Below, piece after piece: positions 16,326 through 25,714 of a stretch of DNA of 64,000 nt. The number at the start of each line of letters is the position of its first letter. The first letter of the stretch is position 1. The notes beneath the pieces are model-generated. The model was not told the origin of the DNA. It saw only the letters and a list, made by a program, of their open reading frames with translations, and did not search any database. Origin of the DNA: Planctomycetota bacterium. Its GTDB lineage: Bacteria; Planctomycetota; UBA1135; UBA2386. The position numbers and the translations under genes are program-made. Location of the stretch: NCBI GenBank assembly GCA_016716265.1, contig JADJWQ010000001.1, positions 2,728,001-2,792,000 of the forward strand, written 5' to 3'.

Positions 16326-19300
16326 GGCAACAGTCCTCCGAAGCGGGTGATGACCGCATTCGACAGCGAGAGAGCACCGCTGCCGCTCGACACGACGACT
16401 ACCTGCCAGCTCAGATCCAGGTGCAGGAGCTCCGGCGCGGCGAGGCTCGATCCCGCTACCGTGTGGTGCGCGACGCCGTGGGGGCCGAAGACGCCGGGGA
16501 TCGACAGGTCGGGAGTCACCAGAATCCGGCATCCGGAGAATCCGGGGAGATCGGTGAGGGCTCCGAGGTTCAGCACGAAGGTGCCGCTCGGTGGCCCCTG
16601 CTGCAGGACGAAGACCAGATCCTCGCTGCGCCGCGGCGCGCCAACGACGCCGAGCCGCGGTGGCAGACCGCCACCTGACGGCCACGTCGTCGGCGCCACC
16701 GCCTCGAGAATCCCGAGCACGGGTGCTTGCCCATCGAGCTGCGCACCAGACGACCCCGGAGCGAAGTTGGCGGCGTAGCCATCCGCGAGCGAGTCCGCCA
16801 GCCAGTCGATCTCGTAGCCGTTGGGGAAGGCCCCGGCCGGAACCTCGATCTCCAGATAGACTCCGAGTGCGCGCTGCGGCGCGGCCGACGAGCCCCGGTA
16901 GCTGTAGACCAGACCTCCGAACGGAATGACCAGGTTCCACGAGTCCCAGCGGTCAACGGACCGCGGTGGCGATTCCACCGCGATCGAGGTCGACGTCGAG
17001 ATCAAATGAACGGAGTTCTGGATGCCCGTACCGCCAGGCGGAGTACCGATTGTCGGTGCGGGCACGCTGATGGCCGGGATTTCGTACATGTAGCAGTGGT
17101 GCACGATCATCGAGCCCGCCGCACCCGTGAACGGCTGCCAGCCTCGGAACGCGATGCCGACGGCATCGAAGTCGCCGCCGACGACTGCCGAGCTGTACTG
17201 CGCCGCGATCGCGAGCACAGTCCCCTGCGATCTGCGCAGGTTGAAGCCTGGCATTCGAGTCTGGGCGTTGCCCGGCTGCCAGGGGGCGACACCGCCCTCG
17301 ACGAATGCGAAGGGATAGCTGCCGTAGGCCTGGGAATACGTGCTCGGAATCGTGCGCTGCACCGCGCGCGTCGATCCCTCTCCGCTGCAGCCCGGCACCT
17401 GCTCGATCTCGACGGATTGACCTGCGCGCGCGAGGGGTCCCGGGCTGGACTGGTCGGCCAGCTCGCGGCCCGCAACGAACACCGGAAGAACATACGGGTA
17501 GCTGGAGTCGGTCATCGTCACCCGAACGGTGACGGGCACGGTCGTATTCGGCGGACCATCGGCCACGAACACCGCACGCTCGTAGCTGTTCCTCGGCGTC
17601 TTCGACACCGCGAGCACCGTGGGCCCGCTCAGGATCTCGAGGTCGACGTTCGCAAGCGGGGTGGGCGGCGCGGACGCATCGAACTCCGGCCGGAACCACG
17701 CCGCCACCACCGCACATCTCTGCCCGGCGCGGACCGTGTAGGGCACGGACTGCACCGTGGTTCCACCGCCGAGCGCCACCTGCTGGGCGAGCGGTTGGAT
17801 CGACGCGGCGCGCTCGGCATACTCGACGAGCCAGTCGTCGCGCGTGTACCCGACGCCGTACGTGTTCCGGGACCGGTAGTTGGTCTCCGGATACGACGCC
17901 GTCAGCCTTGCGTACGGATCGTCGACGTTGAGGAGGACCGCGGCCTTCGTCTCGAGTGCGGAATCGGTGGCGTGGACCTGCCTCCGGGCCCGATAGAGGG
18001 CCGCCGCCCCGGCGACCTGCGGGGCCGCCATGCTGGTTCCGCGCGCGTTGTAGAACGCACCGGCCTGATTCGAGTCGATCGCCGCCATCACGATCTGCTG
18101 CTGCTGCCATGTCGGGCAGTACGTCGGCGGCGGTGAGTAGCTCAATACGCCGGCGCCCGTGGCGCAGACATCCGGGTAGAAGCGCTGCCGGTCGCCGAAC
18201 AGCGGTCCGCGGCTCGACTCCACCATGGGCCAGTAGATGCTCGGTTCGGTCTCGGTGCGCTTGTGGACGGCACCGACGGACAGGGCATTGTGGCTGCCGT
18301 GGCTCCCGGTCGTGCCGTCGCCCTCGTTGCCGGCCGCGACGACGACGAGGATGTCGGTCGTGGGGTCGCACGACAGGGCGTCGAGGGCCCGGGCGACCGG
18401 GTGGTCGGGATCCGGCCAGCCCCCGAACGAGATGTTGAGGACGTGGATCCGACGTTCGTGAAGCGGATCGGTAAGAAGCCACGTCTGAAGCCTCGTCACC
18501 GCCTCCAGGCAGATCTCAGGGGTCGTCTCCCACGACCCTTCCGGGTGCCCCGCGTCCTCGGGCTTGCTGATCGACCAACCTACGACGAGCGACCTCGGGG
18601 CGTGGCCCGCGTGGGTGGCGTTGGTGGTAGCACCCACGGCGATGCTGCCCACTCCCGTGCCGTGGAGCGCATGGCGACTCCTGCTCCCGGACTGACAGGG
18701 GGACCCGAAGGGATGCACGTAGTAGGTCGGACCCTCGGAGTTGCAGTCGATCGTCCCGGCGATGAAGCTCTGCCACAGGCGAGTGCGGGTGTTCCAGGGA
18801 TCCAACAACGTGTCCTGCTGGACTACCTGGTTCGGCTCCGCGTACCACACCGGATGCGGATTCGGGGTCGTCCCCAGGCCGATCTTCGAGTCGAGCCCGG
18901 TGTCGAAGATCGCCACCGTGACCCCTTCACCCTTCGGCGCCGGCCCCCCGCCAGCCGTCGGAACCAGGTGCGCCGCAGCGACGTTGTGATTCCGAGCGTC
19001 GGTGCTCCCGCCAATTGGCGGACACGTGCCGGTCCCGGCGGCGGGCGCGAGCTCCCAGGTGCCGGCGGGCTCGCGGGCGTCGTTGGGCCACAGGCCCAGC
19101 ACGCGCGGATGGGCGCGGAGCGTCGCGAGGCGGGCGGGCGGAATCTCGATGGCACAGCCGTTCACGACCCAGAAGCTGCGGCGCCAACGGCCGCCGAGAG
19201 CCTCCACGGCGCTGCGCAGGTCCGCCTGATCCTGCGCCGCGACCTGCTCCAGCTCCCCGAGCCGCTGCTCGCGCACCTGACTCGACGGCGCCGCGCGGAT

Positions 19301-19429
19301 CTCGCGCAGGCGCTCGCCGACGTCGAAGCTCCGCGAACGGAGCGTGACGATCCACTGCTCCGTCCCGGGCGTGCTGCCCGGCAGCGCCTGCGCCCTGAGC
19401 TCAGGGATCATTCCGGCACACACACACAC
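16322..19429 (-). CDS. Subtilisin-like serine protease with a misframed signal peptide
   Basis: A 1035-residue open frame encoding a subtilase (S8). An I9-like propeptide (EQWIVTLRS...ARLATLRAHPRVLGLWPN) precedes the catalytic domain with Asp about 176 (VAIFDTGLDS), His about 256 (HALHGTGVG), oxyanion Asn about 368 (AAGNEGDG) and Ser about 466 (ARGTSMAAPQVAG). A long beta-rich C-terminal region follows, ending in a divergent version of the shared C-terminal domain (GFSGCRILVTPD). The only in-frame starts are a GTG inside a TG repeat and an ATG at 19411, neither with a ribosome site. A strong AGGAGG precedes an ATG at 19452 in another frame; joining the two frames would give a proper signal peptide ending LRAQA. 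So the gene is either switched off by repeat slippage or misread at the repeat. The kelch gene is coupled downstream. Confidence 0.85.
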   Translation of the reverse strand: MCVCAGMIPELRAQALPGSTPGTEQWIVTLRSRSFDVGERLREIRAAPSSQVREQRLGELEQVAAQDQADLRSAVEALGGRWRRSFWVVNGCAIEIPPARLATLRAHPRVLGLWPNDAREPAGTWELAPAAGTGTCPPIGGSTDARNHNVAAAHLVPTAGGGPAPKGEGVTVAIFDTGLDSKIGLGTTPNPHPVWYAEPNQVVQQDTLLDPWNTRTRLWQSFIAGTIDCNSEGPTYYVHPFGSPCQSGSRSRHALHGTGVGSIAVGATTNATHAGHAPRSLVVGWSISKPEDAGHPEGSWETTPEICLEAVTRLQTWLLTDPLHERRIHVLNISFGGWPDPDHPVARALDALSCDPTTDILVVVAAGNEGDGTTGSHGSHNALSVGAVHKRTETEPSIYWPMVESSRGPLFGDRQRFYPDVCATGAGVLSYSPPPTYCPTWQQQQIVMAAIDSNQAGAFYNARGTSMAAPQVAGAAALYRARRQVHATDSALETKAAVLLNVDDPYARLTASYPETNYRSRNTYGVGYTRDDWLVEYAERAASIQPLAQQVALGGGTTVQSVPYTVRAGQRCAVVAAWFRPEFDASAPPTPLANVDLEILSGPTVLAVSKTPRNSYERAVFVADGPPNTTVPVTVRVTMTDSSYPYVLPVFVAGRELADQSSPGPLARAGQSVEIEQVPGCSGEGSTRAVQRTIPSTYSQAYGSYPFAFVEGGVAPWQPGNAQTRMPGFNLRRSQGTVLAIAAQYSSAVVGGDFDAVGIAFRGWQPFTGAAGSMIVHHCYMYEIPAISVPAPTIGTPPGGTGIQNSVHLISTSTSIAVESPPRSVDRWDSWNLVIPFGGLVYSYRGSSAAPQRALGVYLEIEVPAGAFPNGYEIDWLADSLADGYAANFAPGSSGAQLDGQAPVLGILEAVAPTTWPSGGGLPPRLGVVGAPRRSEDLVFVLQQGPPSGTFVLNLGALTDLPGFSGCRILVTPDLSIPGVFGPHGVAHHTVAGSSLAAPELLHLDLSWQVVVVSSGSGALSLSNAVITRFGGLLP

Positions 19430-19433
19430 ACAC
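19417..19433 (-). repeat. Dinucleotide repeat (TG on the coding strand) in a signal peptide
   Basis: Seventeen bases of perfect CA/TG alternation, read as TG on the subtilase strand. It encodes Val-Cys repeats in whichever frame it is read and lies where the hydrophobic core of the subtilase signal peptide should be. From the ATG at 19452 there are 19 bases before the tract, so 17 repeat bases put the start out of frame (the peptide ends MRTLAARVCVCVPE). Fifteen or 21 bases would put it in frame. Confidence 0.95.
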
Positions 19434-19457
19434 GGGCCGCGAGCGTGCGCATTCCCG

Positions 19458-19463
19458 CCTCCT
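19458..19463 (-). promoter_or_regulatory. Strong Shine-Dalgarno marking the true subtilase start
   Basis: AGGAGG on the minus strand, five bases (CGGGA) before an ATG at 19452. It is a near-perfect ribosome site at ideal spacing, which decides the intended start even though that ATG is currently out of frame with the protease body. Confidence 0.8.
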
Positions 19464-19903
19464 GGGGGTTCCTTCGTGGCGTTAGGAGGTTCGGCACGGG
19501 GCCATGGGAACTCCCGATTCTACTCCACCTGGCTCCGCGTCTCGGGACCTCAACGCGGCCGAGCGCGGACGAGTTTCGGTTCGAGACGCAGATCGGCTCG
19601 GTGCCGAGCGCACCTCCCGTGGACTTCCCGTACGCATGCCATCGGTCTGTCGCCGCGCATACTGCGCGGCCGAAGTCGCTGCCCCGTTGAACCCCGTCCT
19701 GGCCGAGAAGTCGTCCGCCTCCGGCAAGTGTGTGGAACCGGCCCGAATCCACGCGTTCGCACAGCCAGCCACTCGCCCGGACCGCTCCGGCGCGGTCCGC
19801 GGATCTCTCCGCCGATCGCTCGGAGGCCGCGGCGGCACCGAGCTTCTCGAGCGTCGCCGCGAAGCTCCAGGCCAACCAGTCACCGGGCGCCTGGGCCACG
19901 CTC
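19464..19903. other. Intergenic stretch upstream of the subtilase gene
   Basis: About 440 bases between the subtilase start and the first duplicated-module fragment. It probably holds the promoter of the minus-strand protease/kelch pair. I see no convincing gene, terminator hairpin or repeat in it. Confidence 0.5.
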
Positions 19904-19968
19904 CGGTGTGGCGCTGGGTGCACGAGACCCCCGGCCGCGTGCCGATCTGCGATTGGTACGACATCGTC
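19904..19968 (+). pseudogene. Fragment of glutaminase-like gene, C-terminal part
   Basis: This short piece encodes PVWRWVHETPGRVPICDWYD, nearly identical in DNA to 22142-22205 of the intact gene. It ends abruptly at about 19968, where the sequence switches to the metallopeptidase copy. It may be the other end of the glutaminase-like copy whose front part is at 14557-14948. Confidence 0.8.
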
Positions 19969-19969
19969 T

Positions 19970-20290
19970 GGCGGCGACGCACGGCGACGCCGAGTGGATG
20001 AAGCCATCGCGCGATGGGCGCTGGCGCTCGCTGCGGATCGAGCGTGAGCGCCTGACCGACACCGCGCCCGGGACCGACGACCGCCACCGGGTGCTGAGGC
20101 CACTACTCGAGCTGCACGACGCCGTCGGTCCGCGCGCGATCGGCGCCGCGCTCAACTGGCAGCACGCCAGGGACCGGCCGCTGCGCATCAACCGCGTGCG
20201 CTACGACTCGTTCGCCGAGCTGCGCGAGGGTCTCGAGCGGACGCTGCGGGCTCGCGCGGGTGCGCGCGCCGCTGCCCTGATCGGAGCAAT
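19970..20290 (+). pseudogene. Fragment of metallopeptidase gene, C-terminal part
   Basis: Encodes HGDAEWMKPSRDGRWRS, then RERLTDTAPGTDDR, AVGPRAIGAALNWQ and RINRVRYDSFAELREGLERTL, matching residues about 263-366 of the intact metallopeptidase (13426-14526) at both DNA and protein level. The N-terminal two thirds, including the HELGH site, are missing. It is followed by the intact glutaminase-like gene, as in the ancestral module. Confidence 0.85.
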
Positions 20291-20352
20291 CGCCCGCGCG
20301 CGCCGGCCAGCTCCGTGCGGGATCCTGGCGGACGGTCGGCTACGCTCGGCGC

Positions 20353-22806
20353 GTGCTCGCACTCGCCGTCCTGCTGTCCCTCGCAGCGCCGCAGGATCCA
20401 CCGGACCTGCGCGCGCCGTCCGTACCGCTCGTCGTGCACGATCCGTACTTCTCGATCTGGCTGCCATACGACCGCCCGACCGACGGCTGGCCGACGCACT
20501 GGACCGGCCGCGAATGGCCGCTCGGCGCCTCGGTCGCGATCGACGGTGATCGCCACCGGCTGCTCGGCGCCGATCCGGGCGTGCCCCCGCTGCCCACCGC
20601 GCGCACCCTGGTCACGGCGACGCGCACGACCTTCGAATATGCCCACGGTCCGGTCGGGATCGAGCTCGCGCTCGTGACGCCCGCATTGCCCGACGACCTC
20701 GAGGTGCTGTCGCGGCCGCTGACCTACGTCGTATTCACCGCCGTGAGCCGCGACGGCGCGGAGCACTCCCTCGACTTCACGTTCGCGGTGCCGCCCGAGG
20801 TCTGCATCGACCATCCGGGGCAGGCCGTCGCACCGACCTCGATCGTCGTCGACTCCCTCGACGCCGCCGGCTTCGGCAGCGTCGAGCAGCCGGTGCTGGC
20901 CACCGCCGGCGACGACCGCCGCATCGACTGGGGCTACGCGTATCTCGCGCAGCAGCGGGGGGCGGGCAGCGTGACGGCGACCGCCGAGCGGCTCGTCGCG
21001 ACCGCGCCTCTGCGGCTGCCGGCCGGCGGCGAGGTCCGGCACGTCGTGCTGTTCGCCTACGACGACTTCAAGGCGATCCGTTACTTCGACCGCGACCTCG
21101 TCGCGTACTGGCGCGGGCGCCCCGGCGCCAGCGCGTCGACCTTGCTGGCCACGGGTGCCGCGGACTTCACGCGGCTCGATGCAGCCTCGCGCGCATTCGA
21201 CCGCGAGCTGGCGACCGACGCCGAGCGACTCGGAGGCGCACAATACGCCTGGCTCTGCGCCCTCGCCTATCGGCAGAGCCTGGGTGCGAACAAGCTGTGC
21301 GCCGACCGCGACGGCCAGCCCCTGCTGTTCCCGAAGGAGAACTTCAGCAATGGCTGTATCGCGACGGTCGACGTCATCTACCCGATGGCGCCGCTCTACC
21401 TGCTGCTCGGCGCGGACCTCGCCAAGGCGATGCTGGTGCCGGTGCTCGACTACGGCAGCTCGCCCCGCTGGCGCTTCCCGTTCGCGCCTCACGACCTCGG
21501 CACCTACCCGCACGCGACCGGCCAGGTCTACGGCGGCGGAGAGCGCGACGAGCGCAACCAGATGCCGGTCGAGGAGTCGGCGAACCTGCTGCTGCTGGTC
21601 GCGGCGCTCGCCCACCGCGAGGGCACCGCGGAGTTCGCGCTCCGCTACTGGCCGACGCTCGAACGCTGGGCCGCCTACCTCGAGGAGAAGGGCTTCGACC
21701 CCGAGCGCCAGCTCTGCACCGACGACTTCACCGGCCACCTCGCTCACAACGTCAACCTGTCCGCCAAGGCGATCCTCGCCCTCGGCGCCTTCGGCGACCT
21801 CTGCGAGCTGGCCGGGCGAGGAGATGCCGCCCGCTGGAAGGCGGCGGCCGAGCTCTTCGCAGGGCGTTGGAGCGAGGCCGCGCCCGACGGCGACGCCACC
21901 AGGCTCGCCTTCGACAAGCCGGGCACGTGGAGCCAGAAGTACAACCTCGTCTGGGACCCGATCCTCGGCCTCGGGCTGTTCCCGCGGTCGGTGCTGGCAC
22001 GCGAGCTGGCCACGTATCGGACCCGGCAGAACCGCTACGGATTGCCGCTCGACTCGCGCGCGACGTTCACGAAGATCGACTGGACGCTGTGGTCCGCCTG
22101 TCTGAGCGGCGACCGCGAGGACTTCGAGGCACTGGTCGCGCCGGTGTGGCGCTGGGTGCACGAAACGCCCGACCGCGTGCCGATCTGCGATTGGTACGAC
22201 ACCGTCTCCGGCCGCAAGATCAACATGATCGCGCGCCCGGTCGTCGGTGGCTTCTTCGCGCGGTTCCTGCTGGACGACGCCACCTGGCAACGCTGGTTCG
22301 CGCGCGGCCAGCGCACCGCGGAACGATGGGCGCCCCTGCCACTGGCGAACGTCACCACGCTGGTCGCCACCGCCGAGCTCGAGCCGGTCGCCTGGCGTCA
22401 CACCACGTCCACGCCCCCCGCCGGATGGTGCGACGGTGGATTCGACGATTCGGCCTGGCCGGTCGGGCCGGCGGGCTTCGGCACGCCCGACACGCCCGGT
22501 GCGGTCGTGCGCACGCGATGGGACTCGGAGGACATCTGGATCCGGCGCACCTTCACGCTCGCGACCGACGCGACCGGCGACGTGCGGCTGGCGCTCCACC
22601 ACGACGAGGACACCGAGGTGTGGATCGATGGCGAACTCGCGCTCCGGGTGACCGGCTGGACCACCGGCTACCGGCGCTTCCCGCTACTGCCGGCCGCCCG
22701 CGCGCGCCTCGTCGCCGGCGAGCACACGCTCGCGGTGCACTGCCACCAGACCGGTGGTGGGCAGTACGTCGACGTCGGTCTGATCGGCCTGGAACTACCC
22801 GACTGA
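20353..22806 (+). CDS. Secreted glutaminase A-like (GtaA/DUF4965) protein
   Basis: An 817-residue exported protein with a short signal peptide (MLALAVLLSLAAPQ) from a GTG start. It matches the GtaA-like architecture of N-terminal DUF4964/DUF5127 parts, the central DUF4965 and the (alpha/alpha)6-type DUF1793 domain. Evidence includes VPLVVHDPYFSIW near the start, LFPKENFSNGCIATVDVIYPMAPLYLLL near 335, FPFAPHDLGTYPHATGQVYGGG, MPVEESANLLLLVAAL, LCTDDFTGHLAHNVNLSAKAI and TWSQKYNLVWDPILGLGLFP. The last ~120 residues form a galactose-binding-like beta-sandwich (IWIRRTFTLA...EVWIDGELA...GEHTLAVHCHQTGGGQYVDVGL). Family members are annotated as glutaminases, but the true substrate may be a glycan or other amide. 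It pairs with the metallopeptidase in a duplicated module. Confidence 0.85.
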   Translation: MLALAVLLSLAAPQDPPDLRAPSVPLVVHDPYFSIWLPYDRPTDGWPTHWTGREWPLGASVAIDGDRHRLLGADPGVPPLPTARTLVTATRTTFEYAHGPVGIELALVTPALPDDLEVLSRPLTYVVFTAVSRDGAEHSLDFTFAVPPEVCIDHPGQAVAPTSIVVDSLDAAGFGSVEQPVLATAGDDRRIDWGYAYLAQQRGAGSVTATAERLVATAPLRLPAGGEVRHVVLFAYDDFKAIRYFDRDLVAYWRGRPGASASTLLATGAADFTRLDAASRAFDRELATDAERLGGAQYAWLCALAYRQSLGANKLCADRDGQPLLFPKENFSNGCIATVDVIYPMAPLYLLLGADLAKAMLVPVLDYGSSPRWRFPFAPHDLGTYPHATGQVYGGGERDERNQMPVEESANLLLLVAALAHREGTAEFALRYWPTLERWAAYLEEKGFDPERQLCTDDFTGHLAHNVNLSAKAILALGAFGDLCELAGRGDAARWKAAAELFAGRWSEAAPDGDATRLAFDKPGTWSQKYNLVWDPILGLGLFPRSVLARELATYRTRQNRYGLPLDSRATFTKIDWTLWSACLSGDREDFEALVAPVWRWVHETPDRVPICDWYDTVSGRKINMIARPVVGGFFARFLLDDATWQRWFARGQRTAERWAPLPLANVTTLVATAELEPVAWRHTTSTPPAGWCDGGFDDSAWPVGPAGFGTPDTPGAVVRTRWDSEDIWIRRTFTLATDATGDVRLALHHDEDTEVWIDGELALRVTGWTTGYRRFPLLPAARARLVAGEHTLAVHCHQTGGGQYVDVGLIGLELPD

Positions 22807-23048
22807 TGGCCGTGCGCGACGCTCGGCGTCGAATCGGCTTCGCACGGTGCACCGACAGTGCCGCGGTACCGACCGCTCTGGAATTCCCGCCCAGCGCGGT
22901 GCCTCCGGAGCTGGCTGCTGCTACAAGCGGGACCGATGCGCGACGCTGTCCTCCGTCGACGCGCAGGGAACCGGCCGGGTACTGGCACCGCGCGCCGACC
23001 ACTCTCGCGCGACCCGACGACTCGGAGACCGGGCGACGCGCCGCCAAC

Positions 23049-24656
23049 ATGCAGACGTCCGCAGCACTCTCCACACCCACCGGCACGCCGTCGTCCCGGC
23101 TCCGGCTCTCTCCCGGGACCCGCCGCTTCCTGCGCATCTCGATCCTGGCCCTGGTCGCGCTTCGCGTCGCGATGATCGCGCTGGTGCCACTGTCCGACAC
23201 CACCGAGGCGCGCTACGCCGAGATGGCGCGCAAGATGCTGGAGACCGGCGACTGGATCATGCCGCAGTTCGACTACGGCGTGCCGTTCTGGGGCAAGCCA
23301 CCGTTGCACACCTGGCTGTCGGCGTCCGGCATGGCGCTGTTCGGTGTGGGCGAGTTCGGCAGCCGGATCTTCATCCTGGCCGCGATGCTCGCCGTGCTCG
23401 CCATGTTCCATTCGTTCGCACACCGGGTCCAGGGCCGCGATCGCGGTCTGCTGGCCACGGCGATCCTGTGCTCGAGCGGATTGTTCTTCGTGTGCATGGG
23501 CACGGTATCGTCCGACCCGATCCTGGCCGCCTGCACGACGGTGACCATGATCGCGTTCTGGCAGGCATTGCATGGACGCACCGAGCATCGCACTGCGTAC
23601 GGATTCGCGTTCTTCGCGGGCCTCGCACTCGGCATGCTCGCGAAGGGACCGGTCGCGGTCGTGCTCACCGTGCTGGCCACCGGCGGCTGGACCGCCTGGA
23701 CGCGGCAATGGAGCACCGTGCTGCGCGGACTACCGTGGCTGCGCGGCTCGTTGCTCGCCGCGGTCCTGACAGTGCCGTGGTACGCCGCGGCGGAGCTGCA
23801 CTCGCCGGGCTTCCTGCGCTACTTCCTGTGGGGCGAGCACGTGCTTCGCTTCATCGACCCCGGCTGGGACGGTGACCTCTACGGCAACTCCCATGCGGAG
23901 CCGCTCGGCACCATCGTGTGGTTCACGCTGCTGGCCTTCCTCCCGTGGACGGCGTTCGTGGCCGCGGCCTTGCGACGGCCGCGCCGCATTCGCGAGCATC
24001 TGCGCGATCGTGACGACGGACTACGCCGCTACCTGGCGGCCTGGCTGCTGGCGCCGGTCGTGCTGTTCATGCCCTGCCGGAACGTGCTGCCGACCTACGC
24101 GCTGACCGCGATGCCGGCCGCGGCGATGCTCGCGGTCGACCTGCTCGCTGCAATCCGATTGCCTTCACGCGCCGTCTGGCGAAGCGCGAGCATCACGCTG
24201 CTCGGCCTCGGCACGCTGTACACGGTCGCGCTCGGAACGATCGCATGGTCCGCGAACACCAGCCCGCGCAAGTCGCACAAGTGGATCGTGCAGGCTTGCT
24301 CTTCGCTCGTTCCGGACGACGAGCGCGGCACGCTCTACGTCTGGGACTTCCGTTACTACTCGGCGGAGTTCTACACGGCCGGAAAGGTCCGCGTGCTGCA
24401 CGACGCCGACGCCCTGCGCAGCGTGCTCGGCAACGGGCAACGCGATTTCCTGTCGGTGCGCACAGACCACGTCGCCGACCTGCCCGGCGAGCTGCTCGCC
24501 AGATTCCGGCCGGTCGGACGCTTCGGGAAGGACCTGCTGTTCGTCGAGTCCCCGTTCGAGGCCCCCGCAGCGCCCCCCCGAGCCACCCCGAACGACCCAC
24601 CGGCGCACGCACCGGACGAGCCTGTCGGGACCGGAGCCCGACCCCGGCTCCGCTGA
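23049..24656 (+). CDS. ArnT/PMT-type membrane glycosyltransferase
   Basis: A 535-residue multi-span membrane protein of the PMT/ArnT (GT39/GT83) group, which uses lipid-linked sugars as donors on the outer side of the membrane. The family signature is near the N-terminus: first span ISILALVALRVAMIALVP followed by DTTEARYAEMARKMLETGDWIMPQFDYGVPFWGKPPLHTWLSA, containing the acidic residue and GKPPL motif of ArnT. About ten to twelve hydrophobic segments follow, then a soluble C-terminal domain (YVWDFRYYSAEFYTAGKVRVL). The C-terminal tail is Pro/Ala-rich. I chose the ATG at 23049 because upstream sequence is low-complexity. It could add a sugar to lipid A-like or other surface glycans. Confidence 0.85.
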   Translation: MQTSAALSTPTGTPSSRLRLSPGTRRFLRISILALVALRVAMIALVPLSDTTEARYAEMARKMLETGDWIMPQFDYGVPFWGKPPLHTWLSASGMALFGVGEFGSRIFILAAMLAVLAMFHSFAHRVQGRDRGLLATAILCSSGLFFVCMGTVSSDPILAACTTVTMIAFWQALHGRTEHRTAYGFAFFAGLALGMLAKGPVAVVLTVLATGGWTAWTRQWSTVLRGLPWLRGSLLAAVLTVPWYAAAELHSPGFLRYFLWGEHVLRFIDPGWDGDLYGNSHAEPLGTIVWFTLLAFLPWTAFVAAALRRPRRIREHLRDRDDGLRRYLAAWLLAPVVLFMPCRNVLPTYALTAMPAAAMLAVDLLAAIRLPSRAVWRSASITLLGLGTLYTVALGTIAWSANTSPRKSHKWIVQACSSLVPDDERGTLYVWDFRYYSAEFYTAGKVRVLHDADALRSVLGNGQRDFLSVRTDHVADLPGELLARFRPVGRFGKDLLFVESPFEAPAAPPRATPNDPPAHAPDEPVGTGARPRLR

Positions 24657-24777
24657 GCGGGCTCCGCGTCACGATCGAAGCGGATCGCGTCGGATCGGTC
24701 ACTGCCCGCGGCCACCCATCAGGGGATTCGCACGCCCGGCCGCGGACCAACCGGGTCTCCTGCTATGCTCCCGCCCC

Positions 24778-25707
24778 ATGCAGCGGCGGCCGCTCGGCAA
24801 CACTGGCATCACGGTCTCTGCGCTCGGCTACGGCGCCGCGTCGCTCGGTGAGGAATACGGGCCGATCGACCTCGCCGACTCGCTGCGGGTGGTGCCCGAG
24901 GCTCTCGCAATCGGCATCGACCTGTTCGACACGTCGCCCTACTACGGGCGCGGCGCTTCGGAGGTGCTGCTCGGCCACGCATTGCGAGGCGTGCCCCGCG
25001 ATCGCTACCACCTGAGCACGAAACTCGGCCGCTACGACCAGCAGCACTTCGACTTCTCGCCGCGGCGGGTGAGGGAGAGCGTCGACACGAGCCTCGTCCG
25101 ACTCCGGACCGATCACCTGGACCTCGTGCTGTGCCACGACGTCGAGTTCGTCGAGATCGATCGGGTCATCGCGGAGACCCTGCCGACGCTGCGCTCGCTC
25201 CAGCGAGAGGGCAAGGTGCGCGCGGTGGGCGCCTCGGCGTACCCGATCGCCGCACTGCGCCGCATGATCGTCGACGGCGACGTGGACGTCGTGCTCGGCT
25301 ACGGCAGCCTGACGCTGCACAACCGGCAGCTCGAGGAGCTGCTGCCGCTGTGCGCCGAGCGCGGCGTCGGAGTGCTCCACGCAGCCCCGTTCGACATGGG
25401 GCTGCTCACCGACTCCGATCCCCCCGCCTGGCATCCGGCCACGCCCGAGCTTCGCGCTGCGGTGTGCCGCGCCCGCGCGCTGTGTGCCGCGCAGGGCGAC
25501 AGCCTGGCGCGGATCGCGTTCCGCTTCGCGGTGGACCACGGCGGGCCGGCGGCGACGATCGTCGGTACCGCGTTCGTCGACCAGGTGCGAGCATGGGACC
25601 GCTGGCTCCGCGAGCCGGTCGACCCGACACTCGTGCGCGAGGTCGGCGACCTGCTGCAGGGCGCACCGGATGCGGTCCGCACCGTCGGCCTACCCGAGAA
25701 CAACTGA
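24778..25707 (+). CDS. Aldo/keto reductase, L-galactose/L-fucose dehydrogenase-like
   Basis: A 309-residue TIM-barrel NAD(P)-dependent oxidoreductase. The aldo/keto reductase tetrad is visible: Asp in IDLFDTSPYYG, Tyr in YYGRGASE, Lys in LSTKLGRY and His in LVLCHDVEF. The pattern is closest to D-threo-aldose/L-galactose dehydrogenases, which oxidise L-fucose or L-galactose to the lactone. The next two genes run in the same direction: a Zn-alcohol dehydrogenase 7 bases on, and an amidohydrolase of the fuconolactonase type. Together they suggest non-phosphorylative oxidation of a 6-deoxy- or L-hexose. The substrate is inferred from context. Confidence 0.87.
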   Translation: MQRRPLGNTGITVSALGYGAASLGEEYGPIDLADSLRVVPEALAIGIDLFDTSPYYGRGASEVLLGHALRGVPRDRYHLSTKLGRYDQQHFDFSPRRVRESVDTSLVRLRTDHLDLVLCHDVEFVEIDRVIAETLPTLRSLQREGKVRAVGASAYPIAALRRMIVDGDVDVVLGYGSLTLHNRQLEELLPLCAERGVGVLHAAPFDMGLLTDSDPPAWHPATPELRAAVCRARALCAAQGDSLARIAFRFAVDHGGPAATIVGTAFVDQVRAWDRWLREPVDPTLVREVGDLLQGAPDAVRTVGLPENN

Positions 25708-25714
25708 GCTTCGC

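Noticed and set aside
20353..22806. Cytoplasmic glutaminase of nitrogen metabolism
   Set aside because: It has a signal peptide and the fungal/planctomycete GtaA-like domain set, unlike the beta-lactamase-fold housekeeping glutaminases.
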